This document shows, one piece after another, positions 59,901 through 61,709 of a DNA stretch of 64,000 nt. Numbering within the stretch: position 1 is the first letter of the stretch; every line of letters begins with the position of its first letter. The stretch spans positions 24,253,191 through 24,317,190 of the forward strand of contig CM077116.1 in assembly GCA_039619475.1 (NCBI GenBank), written 5' to 3'. The notes below the pieces were generated by a model, which searched no databases, was not told where the DNA came from, and saw only the letters and a program-made list of their open reading frames with translations. The DNA is from Icerya purchasi. Taxonomy: Eukaryota > Arthropoda > Insecta > Hemiptera > Monophlebidae. The position numbers and the translations under genes were made by a program.

Positions 59901-61187
59901 TGCTGAATTGCAATTTAATCAATCTATTTTCTACCAAAAATATTACAGATTGTGTGTTTTTTGGAAAACAGTTTTTAACTCCTTTTCACCCCTTAAAGTC
60001 TGAATTTTCAAAAAAGCGTTCTTATTTGACATTGTCAGTACATAAGTAATGTTCGTGTAAAATTTCAATTATCTGGTGTAAATGGTTTCGGCTGTAGCGT
60101 GATTTTTGGTTTTTGAAAAAGCGACTTTCCGACTTTTACCCCATTTTTCACCCCTACAAAATTCTACTTTTTTAATGCATTTTTAGATGGTGTCAGTACA
60201 TAGTATTTTTGTATTAGGTGCCAATTTTGAACTTTATAGACCTAGTAGTTGCAACGATATCTTAATAATTGCTGTGTCTTTCAAATATTTACCGATTTTC
60301 GCTTTTATATATATAGATGAGTTATGCGCAAACAAATAAAAAAATAAAAAAAAAAAATGCGCGACGAATGTCTAACTTCCTTTTTTTTTTTTTCGGAAGT
60401 CGGTAAAAATTAAAATATTACAAGCGTTAGATGAAATTGGGATATTTTTCTAATCGGGGCCGACCTAAGAATTACGTTGTTATTTTTATATATATATATA
60501 TTAAAAAATAAATAAAAACAAAAGCATATTCTTTAATATTTTTTAACATTTGCTTTTTTGCATGCAAAAAAACTGAAAAGGATAAAGTAAAATTCCGTTA
60601 GAAGTTTTTTCATAAAGCATTTAAAATAGTTCCCTTTTGGTACACTTTCCTGTTCGTTGTAAATAATGAAATCGAAGTTAATGAAAAAAAATTTTGAATG
60701 CAATTCTGGCATTTGTTTTGCTTGGGGAAGTAACAGAGTTTAATTATGTTTTATTTTATTGCTTTAATTTTTTCTTTCAATTCCAAATGTCGCAAATAGG
60801 GATGGTAATTTATACCGAAAAGTCATGTAAACGATTATAGACAAAACTTGGACGAATTAATTTTGATGATTCTCAATTTATTCCTTTTATGAGTTTATTT
60901 CTATTTAATTTTTTTTCGGACAACTTTTAATAAGGCTTCAAAAGAAAAAAGAAAGTGATAGATTCGATTATTTTTAAACTAAATTTGATGCGCTATATAG
61001 GGACCTTAAGTGCGTAAAATATTTTAAGTGTTTTCAGAATCATTAAATACGGCTTTGTTTGTTTTATTAGATTATTAAATTGTTAAACTTGTACACACCG
61101 GGTGATGATTACGAAGAAAGAGTATCAGTTAGCTTTATTCGTAAAGTTCAAGAAAAACTTCAAGAAAGAGCTAAAGCCGATGGACAG
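2090..61187 (+). CDS. Myo5: Unconventional myosin V heavy chain, partial gene (24 exons)
   Basis: Class V myosins are two-headed, processive, actin-based motors that carry vesicles and other cargo, with calmodulin-type light chains on the neck. Twenty-four GT-AG exons join to 4,140 nt (1,380 codons) with no stop and with phases that agree at every junction. In fragment numbering: motor C-terminal half 1-about 375, with DIYGFE (switch II) and [12 protein letters not shown] (SH1 helix); six IQ motifs about 380-530; coiled coil from about 535 to 1000, broken by a Ser/Thr-rich linker near 705-749; and the globular DIL tail about 1015-1380, with [13 protein letters not shown] and [14 protein letters not shown]. 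The P-loop, switch I and start codon lie upstream, and the final exon lies downstream. The gene is unusually spread out because its introns are full of transposon relics. Class V is certain from the six IQ motifs plus DIL tail; orthology to didum/MYO5A is inferred. Confidence 0.97.
2750..3270 (+). mobile_element. Degraded non-LTR retrotransposon (LINE) 3' pol fragment
   Basis: Near 2838 the translation reads [16 protein letters not shown], the segment just downstream of the reverse transcriptase core in arthropod endonuclease-RT LINEs (usual form LYGAETW). Near 3150 it reads ACKWARDRD, which resembles the C-terminal A-x-DR-x-RWR motif of the same proteins. Between them the frame is broken by stops and shifts. 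No poly(A) tail or target-site duplication was seen. This is a dead fragment in the same orientation as the host gene. Confidence 0.6.
4434..5500 (+). mobile_element. Tc1-like DNA transposon relic
   Basis: From 5190 to about 5450 the translation matches the C-terminal half of Tc1-family transposases. It has a [15 protein letters not shown] block (second catalytic Asp region) and, after a frameshift near 5300, [16 protein letters not shown] (the D-x-N-P-IENLW block with the final acidic residue). A possible helix-turn-helix part lies around 4790-4990 but is heavily mutated. A CAGTGAGTTACAATAATGTC sequence at about 4436 looks like a Tc1 terminus. I found no matching inverted right end, so the boundaries are approximate. 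Confidence 0.65.
6313..7247 (-). mobile_element. Tc1/mariner-superfamily element with matching TIRs, transposase broken
   Basis: Both ends carry an inverted repeat of about 30 bp starting GGGTCACCCAAAAA. The element is flanked by TA at 6311-6312 and 7248-7249, the expected target duplication. On the minus strand the transposase reads [16 protein letters not shown] near 7030, [14 protein letters not shown] and STWFQQDG near 6890-6720, then in another frame [20 protein letters not shown] near 6655-6600. One frameshift near 6740 separates the two main pieces. At 935 bp it is shorter than a full element, so the N-terminal coding part is missing. It sits about 200 bp upstream of exon 2. Confidence 0.88.
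7449..7589 (+). CDS. Myo5: Myosin V exon 2: post-relay motor segment
   Basis: 47 codons, phase 0 at both ends, acceptor atttag and donor gtaacc. It encodes [17 protein letters not shown], the conserved [14 protein letters not shown] block and [11 protein letters not shown]. It follows directly from exon 1 in the family alignment. It is too fragmentary to be found by length alone. Confidence 0.97.
7691..7775 (+). CDS. Myo5: Myosin V exon 3
   Basis: 28 codons plus 1 nt, acceptor ttttag and donor gtaaat. It starts [14 protein letters not shown] and ends at FAKPRF, with the first base of a Gly codon. Only 101 bp separate it from exon 2. The internal ATG at its first codon is not a translation start, because the preceding exon reads straight into it. 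Confidence 0.95.
8050..8665 (+). mobile_element. LINE 3' fragment (reverse transcriptase C-terminal region)
   Basis: The + strand reads [20 protein letters not shown], then [34 protein letters not shown] and [17 protein letters not shown]. This is the diagnostic block after the RT catalytic core in arthropod endonuclease-RT LINEs. After stops and a poly(A)-like interruption at 8461-8475 it resumes with [19 protein letters not shown] and [13 protein letters not shown]. It is 5'-truncated and inactive. An A-rich tract at 8658-8680 may mark the 3' end. Confidence 0.8.
9090..9850. repeat. Anonymous CG-richer stretch, possible repeat copy
   Basis: Base composition changes sharply from the surrounding AT-rich intron. 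It opens with a ttttttaatccgccc segment followed by a cgaggacctctttt motif, a layout also seen near 17290 and 39040. A 12-bp perfect inverted repeat (ACGATGTCCGAG at 9755-9766; its complement at 9806-9817) lies just outside the long TIR. I recognise no protein. Confidence 0.4.
9865..9994 (+). repeat. Left long terminal inverted repeat
   Basis: Starts GGGTCACCCTCTTTCGGGCG and ends at CCGTTAAACGTTG. It contains four spaced copies of a TCGG(G/A)CGC core. It is the reverse complement of 14144-14259 apart from one extra subrepeat and scattered substitutions. Confidence 0.85.
14144..14259 (-). repeat. Right long terminal inverted repeat
   Basis: Reverse complement of the left arm: begins CAACGTTTAACGGATGATAC and ends GCGGTCCCC, next to an (AT)n run at 14260-14279. 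It has three TCGGGCGC-type cores where the left arm has four. Confidence 0.85.
14867..14964 (+). CDS. Myo5: Myosin V exon 4
   Basis: 2 nt plus 32 codons, acceptor ctttag and donor gtataa. It completes the Gly codon split from exon 3 and reads [17 protein letters not shown] then [15 protein letters not shown], the conserved HFAD-V-Y and FLEKN-D-V blocks of the motor before loop 2. Confidence 0.96.
14965..15614. other. Intron 4 with a possible piggyBac-like terminus
   Basis: The intron is mostly AT-rich. From 15295 a TTAA is followed by CCCTAGAGTGCTCGCGC and a CG-rich stretch to about 15470 that includes a C9 run. TTAA followed by CCCTAG resembles a piggyBac-type end. I found no CTAGGGTTAA partner, so this may be a broken or solo end. 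Confidence 0.35.
15615..15818 (+). CDS. Myo5: Myosin V exon 5: loop 2 region
   Basis: 68 codons, phase 0 at both ends, acceptor ttttag. It begins [19 protein letters not shown], continues through a low-complexity, Ser/Thr/His-rich loop 2 (actin-binding surface loop) and ends LQQIQHKKT. The donor is weak (ACA then gtttag), but family alignment (HKKT followed by VG-QFR) fixes it, and reading past it gives an immediate stop. Confidence 0.92.
16950..17183 (+). mobile_element. LINE reverse transcriptase relic, 5' part
   Basis: The translation near 16968 reads [19 protein letters not shown], then [26 protein letters not shown] and [12 protein letters not shown]. These are the SKIYEKL, Q-GF-STE and AFD-LD blocks of Jockey/R1-type reverse transcriptases. 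The reading frame is broken at least twice. The polymerase sequence stops abruptly near 17183 and resumes at 18225. Confidence 0.65.
17184..18224. repeat. Anonymous insertion splitting a LINE relic
   Basis: The two flanks are consecutive parts of one reverse transcriptase, so this about 1-kb block probably arrived later. Near the left edge is a stem-loop (ATTTATCGCAG at 17185-17195 and its complement at 17221-17231). It holds CG-richer text at 17580-17700 and 17820-18000 and an order of motifs resembling 38990-39700. No transposase, poly(A) tail or target duplication was recognised. Confidence 0.4.
18225..18620 (+). mobile_element. LINE reverse transcriptase relic, 3' part
   Basis: Frames read [20 protein letters not shown] and [11 protein letters not shown], then a remnant of the RQGS-LGP block near 18365. 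[19 protein letters not shown] follows near 18470 (degenerate FADD catalytic box with first Asp kept), then [18 protein letters not shown]. The order continues that of 16950-17183, which supports one interrupted copy. Confidence 0.65.
19072..19268 (+). CDS. Myo5: Myosin V exon 6: actin-binding helix and SH1 helix
   Basis: 65 codons plus 2 nt, acceptor atttag and donor gtttgt. It begins [16 protein letters not shown], continues [13 protein letters not shown], then the SH1 block [19 protein letters not shown]. The initial GTG codes Val in the middle of the protein and is not a start. Confidence 0.97.
19269..19639. other. Intron 6 (371 bp)
   Basis: AT-rich; nothing beyond splice sites (donor gtttgt, acceptor cttag) is recognised. 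Confidence 0.8.
19640..19745 (+). CDS. Myo5: Myosin V exon 7: converter domain
   Basis: 1 nt plus 35 codons, acceptor ctcttag and donor gtatag. It reads [17 protein letters not shown] then [19 protein letters not shown], matching the converter. Family members normally have Trp straight after the Arg (FPSRW); here the codon is GTG (Val). Splice phase and the downstream match leave no in-frame alternative. Confidence 0.93.
19800..20640. repeat. Tandem repeat, unit about 271-283 bp, about 2.5-3 copies
   Basis: An anchor of the form TTCCAACTTTAAA followed by a CCTTGGG/ACGCCGAAAG-type segment recurs at 19971, 20254 and 20525 (spacings 283 and 271). Other landmarks recur with it: a GTTGGAAAGA(T/G)CG segment, and TATAGCTAAAAATTTTGAAC before copies 2 and 3. 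The short open frames here (including 19802-20185) have no recognisable product. Confidence 0.85.
21130..21800. repeat. Anonymous CG-richer stretch, probable old retroelement fragment
   Basis: Composition differs from the flanking AT-rich intron. A cttcttcttcttctta tract at 21187-21202 precedes a sequence resembling noncoding 3' ends of arthropod retroelements read from the minus strand. I cannot assign a family, and the open frames at 21133-21363 and 21383-21580 match nothing I know. Confidence 0.35.
21994..22205 (+). CDS. Myo5: Myosin V exon 8: end of motor, IQ1 and IQ2
   Basis: 70 codons plus 2 nt, acceptor tttcag and donor gttagt. It begins [20 protein letters not shown], then [10 protein letters not shown], the lever-arm start. 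IQ1 is [16 protein letters not shown] and IQ2 is [13 protein letters not shown]; the last Arg codon is completed in exon 9. The open frame running on to 22305 is intron read-through. Confidence 0.97.
22206..23670. other. Intron 8 (1.5 kb)
   Basis: AT-rich sequence with a T18 run ending at 23221. I recognise no element or gene. Confidence 0.75.
23671..23845 (+). CDS. Myo5: Myosin V exon 9: IQ3 and IQ4
   Basis: 1 nt plus 58 codons, acceptor tgtag and donor gttagt. It reads [15 protein letters not shown] with IQ3 ([13 protein letters not shown]) and IQ4 ([15 protein letters not shown]), ending LKRNNA. IQ motifs bind calmodulin or myosin light chains along the lever arm. Open frame beyond 23845 is intronic. 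Confidence 0.97.
24440..25362 (+). mobile_element. Jockey/R1-type LINE, reverse transcriptase part (5' side of nested insertion)
   Basis: Broken frames read [59 protein letters not shown] (RQGS-LSP-LFN block), FVVRG-D (degenerate catalytic box) and [20 protein letters not shown]. The sequence runs to GDPVTLR at 25341-25359, where the nested element begins. There are many stops. A (TA)n run at 24929-24948 expands the coding region. The sequence is 5'-truncated. Confidence 0.78.
25363..27294 (+). mobile_element. Mutator-like DNA transposon relic nested in a LINE
   Basis: The element is bounded by the 12-bp inverted repeat AAATAGGTGTAG (25363-25374, complement 27283-27294). Coding remnants on + follow one known order. 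About 25760-25978 reads [20 protein letters not shown] then [19 protein letters not shown]. About 26092 reads [20 protein letters not shown] then [13 protein letters not shown]. About 26350-26690 reads [12 protein letters not shown] followed by [20 protein letters not shown]. These match insect proteins annotated as Mutator-like transposase domain (family from memory). Stops and frameshifts make it inactive. No target duplication is clear. Confidence 0.75.
26400..26696 (+). pseudogene. C-terminal fragment of Mutator-like transposase
   Basis: A 98-residue open frame that is the longest intact piece of the nested transposon. It starts inside the family's W-R-AP-K-LH-G block (here [20 protein letters not shown]) and ends with the typical basic tail ([13 protein letters not shown] then a Glu/Gly-rich end with FWCW). 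The true reading frame begins upstream, so this is a remnant and the Met is incidental. Confidence 0.65.
27295..28794 (+). mobile_element. Jockey/R1-type LINE, RT thumb and RNase H part (3' side of nested insertion)
   Basis: It resumes [16 protein letters not shown] straight after GDPVTLR of the upstream piece, so the two halves join with no visible loss. [17 protein letters not shown] follows, then an RNase H domain at about 27750-28120: [42 protein letters not shown] (catalytic Asp of the usual SDS lost), and a late [14 protein letters not shown]. The A22 run at 28773-28794 is the likely 3' tail. The copy carries several stops and is dead. Confidence 0.78.
30300..31756 (+). mobile_element. 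Least-decayed LINE fragment: RT C-terminus plus RNase H with poly(A)
   Basis: A 5'-truncated I/Jockey-type LINE. Frame 1 (30405-31097) reads [20 protein letters not shown] and GTPPLKYFR, then RNase H motifs YTDAAK (first Asp), LDAEIYAV (Glu) and LVSDSSAAL (second Asp). One frameshift near 31065 leads to frame 2 (31061-31513), with [20 protein letters not shown] (last Asp) and a CPFCG zinc-type motif; ILCDC continues after a stop. All four acidic RNase H positions remain. The A14 tract at 31743-31756 is the probable tail. It is CG-richer than its surroundings, consistent with a younger insertion. Confidence 0.85.
32175..32396 (+). CDS. Myo5: Myosin V exon 10: IQ5, IQ6 and start of coiled coil
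   Basis: 74 codons, phase 0 at both ends, acceptor tatag and donor gtaatc. IQ5 is [16 protein letters not shown] and IQ6 is [19 protein letters not shown]. Then comes the conserved [20 protein letters not shown] and the first coiled-coil heptads (SLQQKIDEL). IQ6 has Cys where most have Ile before the Gln, as in Drosophila didum. Confidence 0.97.
32397..33007. other. Intron 10 (611 bp)
   Basis: AT-rich, with an A17 run ending at 32916. Nothing else recognised. Confidence 0.8.
33008..33326 (+). CDS. Myo5: Myosin V exon 11: coiled coil
   Basis: 106 codons plus 1 nt, acceptor cggtag and donor gtaata. It begins [20 protein letters not shown] and is almost wholly Glu/Lys/Leu heptads (for example [20 protein letters not shown]), a dimerising coiled coil. 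The largest exon in the window. The start at 33026 suggested by ORF prediction is internal; splice phase puts the exon start at 33008. Confidence 0.95.
33489..33760 (+). CDS. Myo5: Myosin V exon 12: coiled coil and Ser/Thr-rich linker
   Basis: 2 nt plus 90 codons, acceptor tttcag and donor gtaagt. Coiled coil ([37 protein letters not shown]) passes into a flexible linker with [20 protein letters not shown] and [10 protein letters not shown] Ser-rich break in the rod at this place is also known in insect homologues, and it may be a regulatory or phosphorylated hinge (inference). Confidence 0.95.
33761..34334. other. Intron 12 (574 bp)
   Basis: The intron contains a purine-rich open frame (34061-34210, Lys/Arg/Glu-rich) and an A18 run at 34271-34288. 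The frame does not match exon 13's frame and has no good splice sites, so it is taken as noncoding. Confidence 0.7.
34335..34481 (+). CDS. Myo5: Myosin V exon 13: coiled coil
   Basis: 49 codons, phase 0 at both ends, acceptor atatag and donor gtaaaa. It reads [20 protein letters not shown] then [18 protein letters not shown]. This corresponds to the second coiled-coil segment, after the linker. A symmetric exon that could be skipped without a frame change. Confidence 0.93.
34603..34714 (+). CDS. Myo5: Myosin V exon 14: coiled coil
   Basis: 37 codons plus 1 nt, acceptor tttcag and donor gtaagt. Reads [20 protein letters not shown] then [17 protein letters not shown]. It resembles the short ELE-ENEKL segment of insect myosin V rods. 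Too short and start-poor for ORF prediction; supported by phase and splice sites. Confidence 0.9.
34715..38116. other. Intron 14 (3.4 kb)
   Basis: The intron contains a LINE with poly(A) tail (about 35440-37292). The segment 34870-35440 has mixed composition with no recognised content; 37293-38110 is AT-rich with T runs before the exon 15 acceptor. Confidence 0.8.
35440..37292 (+). mobile_element. LINE with reverse transcriptase remnants and 3' poly(A)
   Basis: The frame at 35620 gives [20 protein letters not shown] then [12 protein letters not shown], the KAPG-D-IP-E block at the RT N-terminal side. After stops, 36354 gives [20 protein letters not shown] and [11 protein letters not shown] (FADD box as FVDD, both Asp kept). 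At about 36940 it reads [20 protein letters not shown] then [14 protein letters not shown]. It ends with an A26 tract at 37267-37292. This belongs to the endonuclease-RT group frequent in arthropods. Several frame breaks; inactive. Confidence 0.85.
38117..38312 (+). CDS. Myo5: Myosin V exon 15: coiled coil
   Basis: 2 nt plus 64 codons plus 2 nt, acceptor attag and donor gtgctt. It reads [20 protein letters not shown], which strongly resembles the didum segment with RRREEC-QL. It ends ETQKKIN plus a split Arg codon. The poly(T) tract before the acceptor is its polypyrimidine tract. Confidence 0.94.
38928..38969. repeat. (AT)n microsatellite
   Basis: An uninterrupted alternating AT run of about 42 bp, immediately before the anonymous repeat at 38990. 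The open frame that ends in Tyr-Ile repeats here is an artefact of this run. Confidence 0.95.
38990..39700. repeat. Anonymous CG-richer repeat, possibly related to 17240-18150
   Basis: It starts with a tttatttttaccgactag segment, then a gaggaccctctcg motif, a stretch with cacaaattat, a CG-rich middle (39170-39270) and a ttttcaac...acgtaaaa segment. The same order appears between 17270 and 17860. It may be a retroelement terminal repeat read from the minus strand, but no coding evidence supports that. Confidence 0.4.
41063..41261 (+). CDS. Myo5: Myosin V exon 16: coiled coil
   Basis: 1 nt plus 66 codons, acceptor tttaag and donor gtatgt. Reads [20 protein letters not shown] then [18 protein letters not shown], strong heptads, and ends [14 protein letters not shown]. 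The preceding ORF residues (from 40980) are intronic. Confidence 0.94.
41262..42250. other. Intron 16 (989 bp)
   Basis: AT-rich with A and T homopolymer runs. No element recognised. Confidence 0.75.
42251..42341 (+). CDS. Myo5: Myosin V exon 17: end of coiled coil
   Basis: 30 codons plus 1 nt, acceptor ttttag and donor gtaaga. Reads [20 protein letters not shown] then [10 protein letters not shown]. Short; supported by clean splice sites, phase agreement with exons 16 and 18, and the continuing heptad pattern. Confidence 0.9.
42489..42790 (+). repeat. Direct duplication within Helitron-like 5' region
   Basis: Two copies of a roughly 65-bp segment, starting at 42489 and 42712 (spacing 223), share CATG--TATGTCTTA-GG, a GGG-GTCATT-CGAA segment and ATTTTGACCGA. 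They lie upstream of the coding remnants. Confidence 0.8.
42489..44366 (+). mobile_element. Helitron-like element relic (N-terminal part of Rep/helicase polyprotein)
   Basis: The frame at 43392-43640 reads [20 protein letters not shown] then [20 protein letters not shown], the DUF6570 domain typical of Helitron polyproteins. Upstream frames give [12 protein letters not shown] and [15 protein letters not shown]. Downstream, broken frames give [18 protein letters not shown] text near 43655, IRIDEML near 43825, and [12 protein letters not shown] near 44230, the start of the helitron helicase-like N domain. Helicase and most Rep motifs are missing. An 18-bp motif (CATGGATATGTCTTACGG at 42489) recurs directly at 42712 and inverted at 44349-44366, marking probable edges. 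Confidence 0.75.
44497..44670 (+). CDS. Myo5: Myosin V exon 18: start of globular tail
   Basis: 2 nt plus 57 codons plus 1 nt, acceptor ttacag and donor gtaatt. Begins [20 protein letters not shown], a linker, then [20 protein letters not shown] and ILRALLY, the entry to the cargo-binding tail. The Pro/Ser-rich N-terminal part lies between coiled coil and tail. Confidence 0.94.
45330..45930 (-). mobile_element. LINE pol relic on the minus strand
   Basis: On the minus strand, 45666-45388 reads [20 protein letters not shown], then [35 protein letters not shown] and [11 protein letters not shown]. This is the C-terminal region (RW-GH-LR, EGK-RGRPR) of arthropod endonuclease-RT LINEs. Upstream (45860-45680) broken frames continue the same protein. 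It is the only LINE in the window antisense to the myosin gene. Confidence 0.78.
45791..46118. repeat. Imperfect inverted repeat (foldback) partly made of LINE sequence
   Basis: The left arm 45791-45930 and right arm 45989-46118 are reverse complements with a 58-bp AT-rich loop. Shared blocks include TATTCCTAACTTGC, TGTTAAATACAATTCT, GATCAAACAATTGATACATT, TTTTTAAAAAACTAAG and AAAAGTAGA-AGTTTAGTAT. The left arm has an extra stretch of about 12 bp near 45842. The left arm continues the LINE coding remnant, so the right arm is an inverted duplicate of it. Confidence 0.88.
46370..46896 (+). mobile_element. Tc1/mariner-superfamily transposase C-terminal relic
   Basis: The open frame 46381-46668 reads [20 protein letters not shown] then [19 protein letters not shown], matching the FP-RWIGRRGPIEWPPRSPDLTP-DFFLWG block. 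The catalytic region is changed: [14 protein letters not shown] has Asn for the final Asp. A TE-end-like CACTCTGTATA lies at 46886-46896. The 5' half is missing. Confidence 0.78.
48047..48147 (+). CDS. Myo5: Myosin V exon 19: cargo-binding tail
   Basis: 2 nt plus 33 codons, acceptor tttcag and donor gtacgt. Reads [20 protein letters not shown] then [13 protein letters not shown], the most conserved segment of the tail in myosin V proteins. ORF continuation past 48147 is intronic. Confidence 0.97.
48148..48557. other. Intron 19 (410 bp)
   Basis: AT-rich; nothing recognised other than splice signals (gtacgt; tttatag). Confidence 0.8.
48558..48806 (+). CDS. Myo5: Myosin V exon 20: cargo-binding tail
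   Basis: 83 codons, phase 0 at both ends, acceptor ttatag and donor gtaata. Reads [19 protein letters not shown], then [20 protein letters not shown] and [19 protein letters not shown], matching the first subdomain of the globular tail. Confidence 0.97.
48807..52442. other. Intron 20 (3.6 kb)
   Basis: The intron contains a complex inverted and direct repeat (50989-51840) and a 12-bp inverted pair (GTATGTGTGCGG at 51857-51868, complement at 51975-51986). The segments 48810-50980 and 52000-52440 are AT-rich with no element recognised, apart from a mariner-end-like CAGAGTGGCC at 50322. Confidence 0.75.
50989..51840. repeat. Complex foldback: long inverted repeat with a nested direct repeat
   Basis: The arm at about 50989-51148 is the reverse complement of 51414-51699. 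Core match: ATTAATTACGTCAACA then TTTTTTGTCGAGAGACATTT. Outer match: TCA(T)CACGTTTTTGTTCAC and TTTTGTTTTTGCG. The second arm carries about 135 extra bp (51491-51624). A similar segment (AAACTGTTAC...AACA-TATGAGTT) recurs directly at about 51715-51840, 215 bp downstream. No coding sequence was recognised; possibly a nonautonomous DNA element. Confidence 0.8.
52443..52685 (+). CDS. Myo5: Myosin V exon 21: tail, DIL domain start
   Basis: 81 codons, phase 0 at both ends, acceptor tttcag and donor gttagt. Reads [20 protein letters not shown] then [12 protein letters not shown], a Ser/Thr-rich insert ([16 protein letters not shown]), then [17 protein letters not shown]. It has no convenient Met, so simple ORF calling misses it; a minus-strand shadow frame overlaps it. 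Confidence 0.96.
52686..55562. other. Intron 21 (2.9 kb)
   Basis: The intron contains a mariner-type relic (54540-54873) preceded by an A22 run. The segment 53380-54500 is purine-rich on the + strand with no recognised coding content; 54880-55550 is AT-rich. Confidence 0.75.
54540..54873 (+). mobile_element. Tc1/mariner-superfamily transposase central relic
   Basis: From about 54550 the translation reads [20 protein letters not shown], then [20 protein letters not shown] and [12 protein letters not shown]. It matches the DEAHFHLSG-VN-QN-R and PKVTVWCG blocks (first catalytic acidic region) of the same transposase type as 6313-7247. The frame stops at 54730. A CACTCTGTAT terminus at 54864-54873 matches that of 46886-46895. 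Confidence 0.75.
55563..55697 (+). CDS. Myo5: Myosin V exon 22: DIL domain
   Basis: 45 codons, phase 0 at both ends, acceptor tttcag and donor gttagt. Reads [20 protein letters not shown] then [20 protein letters not shown] and DQNVQ, the hallmark WSKGMQIRYN-type block of the DIL domain. Confidence 0.97.
55698..56209. other. Intron 22 (512 bp)
   Basis: AT-rich; nothing recognised. Confidence 0.8.
56210..56338 (+). CDS. Myo5: Myosin V exon 23: DIL domain
   Basis: 43 codons, phase 0 at both ends, acceptor tatag and donor gttagc. Reads [20 protein letters not shown] then [19 protein letters not shown] and TSNQ, matching the [15 protein letters not shown] block. A simple-sequence tract starts 5 nt after the exon. 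Confidence 0.97.
56343..56395. repeat. Alternating purine-pyrimidine tract next to a splice donor
   Basis: A perfectly alternating run made of CG/CA units followed by (TA)n and ending GTGCA. Such runs can adopt Z-DNA under negative supercoiling. It begins only 5 nt after exon 23. Confidence 0.9.
56440..59890 (+). mobile_element. Jockey/R1-type LINE copy with 5' region, ORF1 and pol remnants
   Basis: 56440-57650 looks like a 5' region (CG-richer, with no clear protein). ORF1 remnants run from about 57720 to 58560 (listed separately). Pol remnants follow: ELFADDILF at 58784-58810 (RT catalytic box intact), a later [20 protein letters not shown] thumb segment, LCLGVFKTT, and an RNase H start [17 protein letters not shown] near 59630 with YCAETLTI. 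Endonuclease and the N-terminal RT are absent, so it is internally deleted. Multiple stops; same strand as the host gene. Confidence 0.8.
57720..58560 (+). pseudogene. LINE ORF1 (gag-like) remnant with PRE/C2HC domain
   Basis: Frames read [20 protein letters not shown], then [20 protein letters not shown]. The intact frame 58028-58339 follows with [37 protein letters not shown] and [16 protein letters not shown]. This is the region preceding the C2HC zinc knuckles in Jockey-type ORF1 proteins, which bind the element RNA. Knuckle 1 reads [15 protein letters not shown] (second Cys changed to Ser), so zinc binding is damaged. Confidence 0.8.
59975..60325. repeat. Two-copy tandem-like repeat, unit about 160 bp
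   Basis: TTTTCACCCC recurs at about 59983 and 60144, and GTCAGTACATA recurs at 60035 and 60192 (spacing 157). Between the landmarks the two units align with many substitutions. It ends in a TTTTATATATATAGATGAG tail at 60304. It looks like the noncoding end of a retroelement, but the family is not assigned. Confidence 0.65.
61071..61187 (+). CDS. Myo5: Myosin V exon 24 (last visible): DIL domain end
   Basis: 39 codons, phase 0 at both ends, acceptor tattag and donor gtataa. Reads [20 protein letters not shown] then [19 protein letters not shown], which matches the VSFIRK-QEKLQER block close to the C-terminus. The final exon (family: LLMD-K-FPV-FPF...) was not found before 64000. Confidence 0.97.
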
Positions 61188-61709
61188 GTATAATGAATTT
61201 GTATTATAAATATTTCCTTTTAATTATTTATGTTACCGCAATATAATTGTTGACTGTACTTATGAAACTGACTTGTATTGTTCTTAATAAATATCAGATT
61301 CGTTGCTTATGTGTCATTGCTGGGTATTGACGAAAACGTATTTTATAATATTATTTTTAGTCAAATATCTCATGGCTCTTTGTGTAAAATTTTATGTATC
61401 ACAAAACATTTTATTAAAATCAAATTCAAAAACTAAGCTATTATTTCACTCAAAATTGTTGTACTCCTTTTTCTTTTATAAATTTTGGGAATTTTACCTA
61501 ACAGCTCAAATTGTGACTGGACCTTAAATTGTATTATTAAAACAGGATATTGTAACGTACAATATTTTTAAAGATGTTTTGTAAATAATAAAATTACGGG
61601 ATCTAAAAGAAAAAAAAAAAAAATTAAACAGCGAAGGAGAGGTTTGATGTCAACTGGAAAACCATCTTTCTTTTTGATGTATTCAAGTTACATTAAGAGA
61701 TGGTACGTA
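61188..61709. other. Intron 24, first part
   Basis: AT-rich, with an A15 run near 61610. No gene or element recognised. The intron continues past the window end. Confidence 0.75.

Larger units (their letters stand above)
56339..61070. other. Intron 23 (4.7 kb)
   Basis: The intron contains a 53-bp alternating purine-pyrimidine tract (56343-56395), a LINE copy with ORF1 and pol remnants (56440-59890) and a duplicated segment (59975-60325). The segment 60330-61060 is AT-rich without recognised content. Confidence 0.82.
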
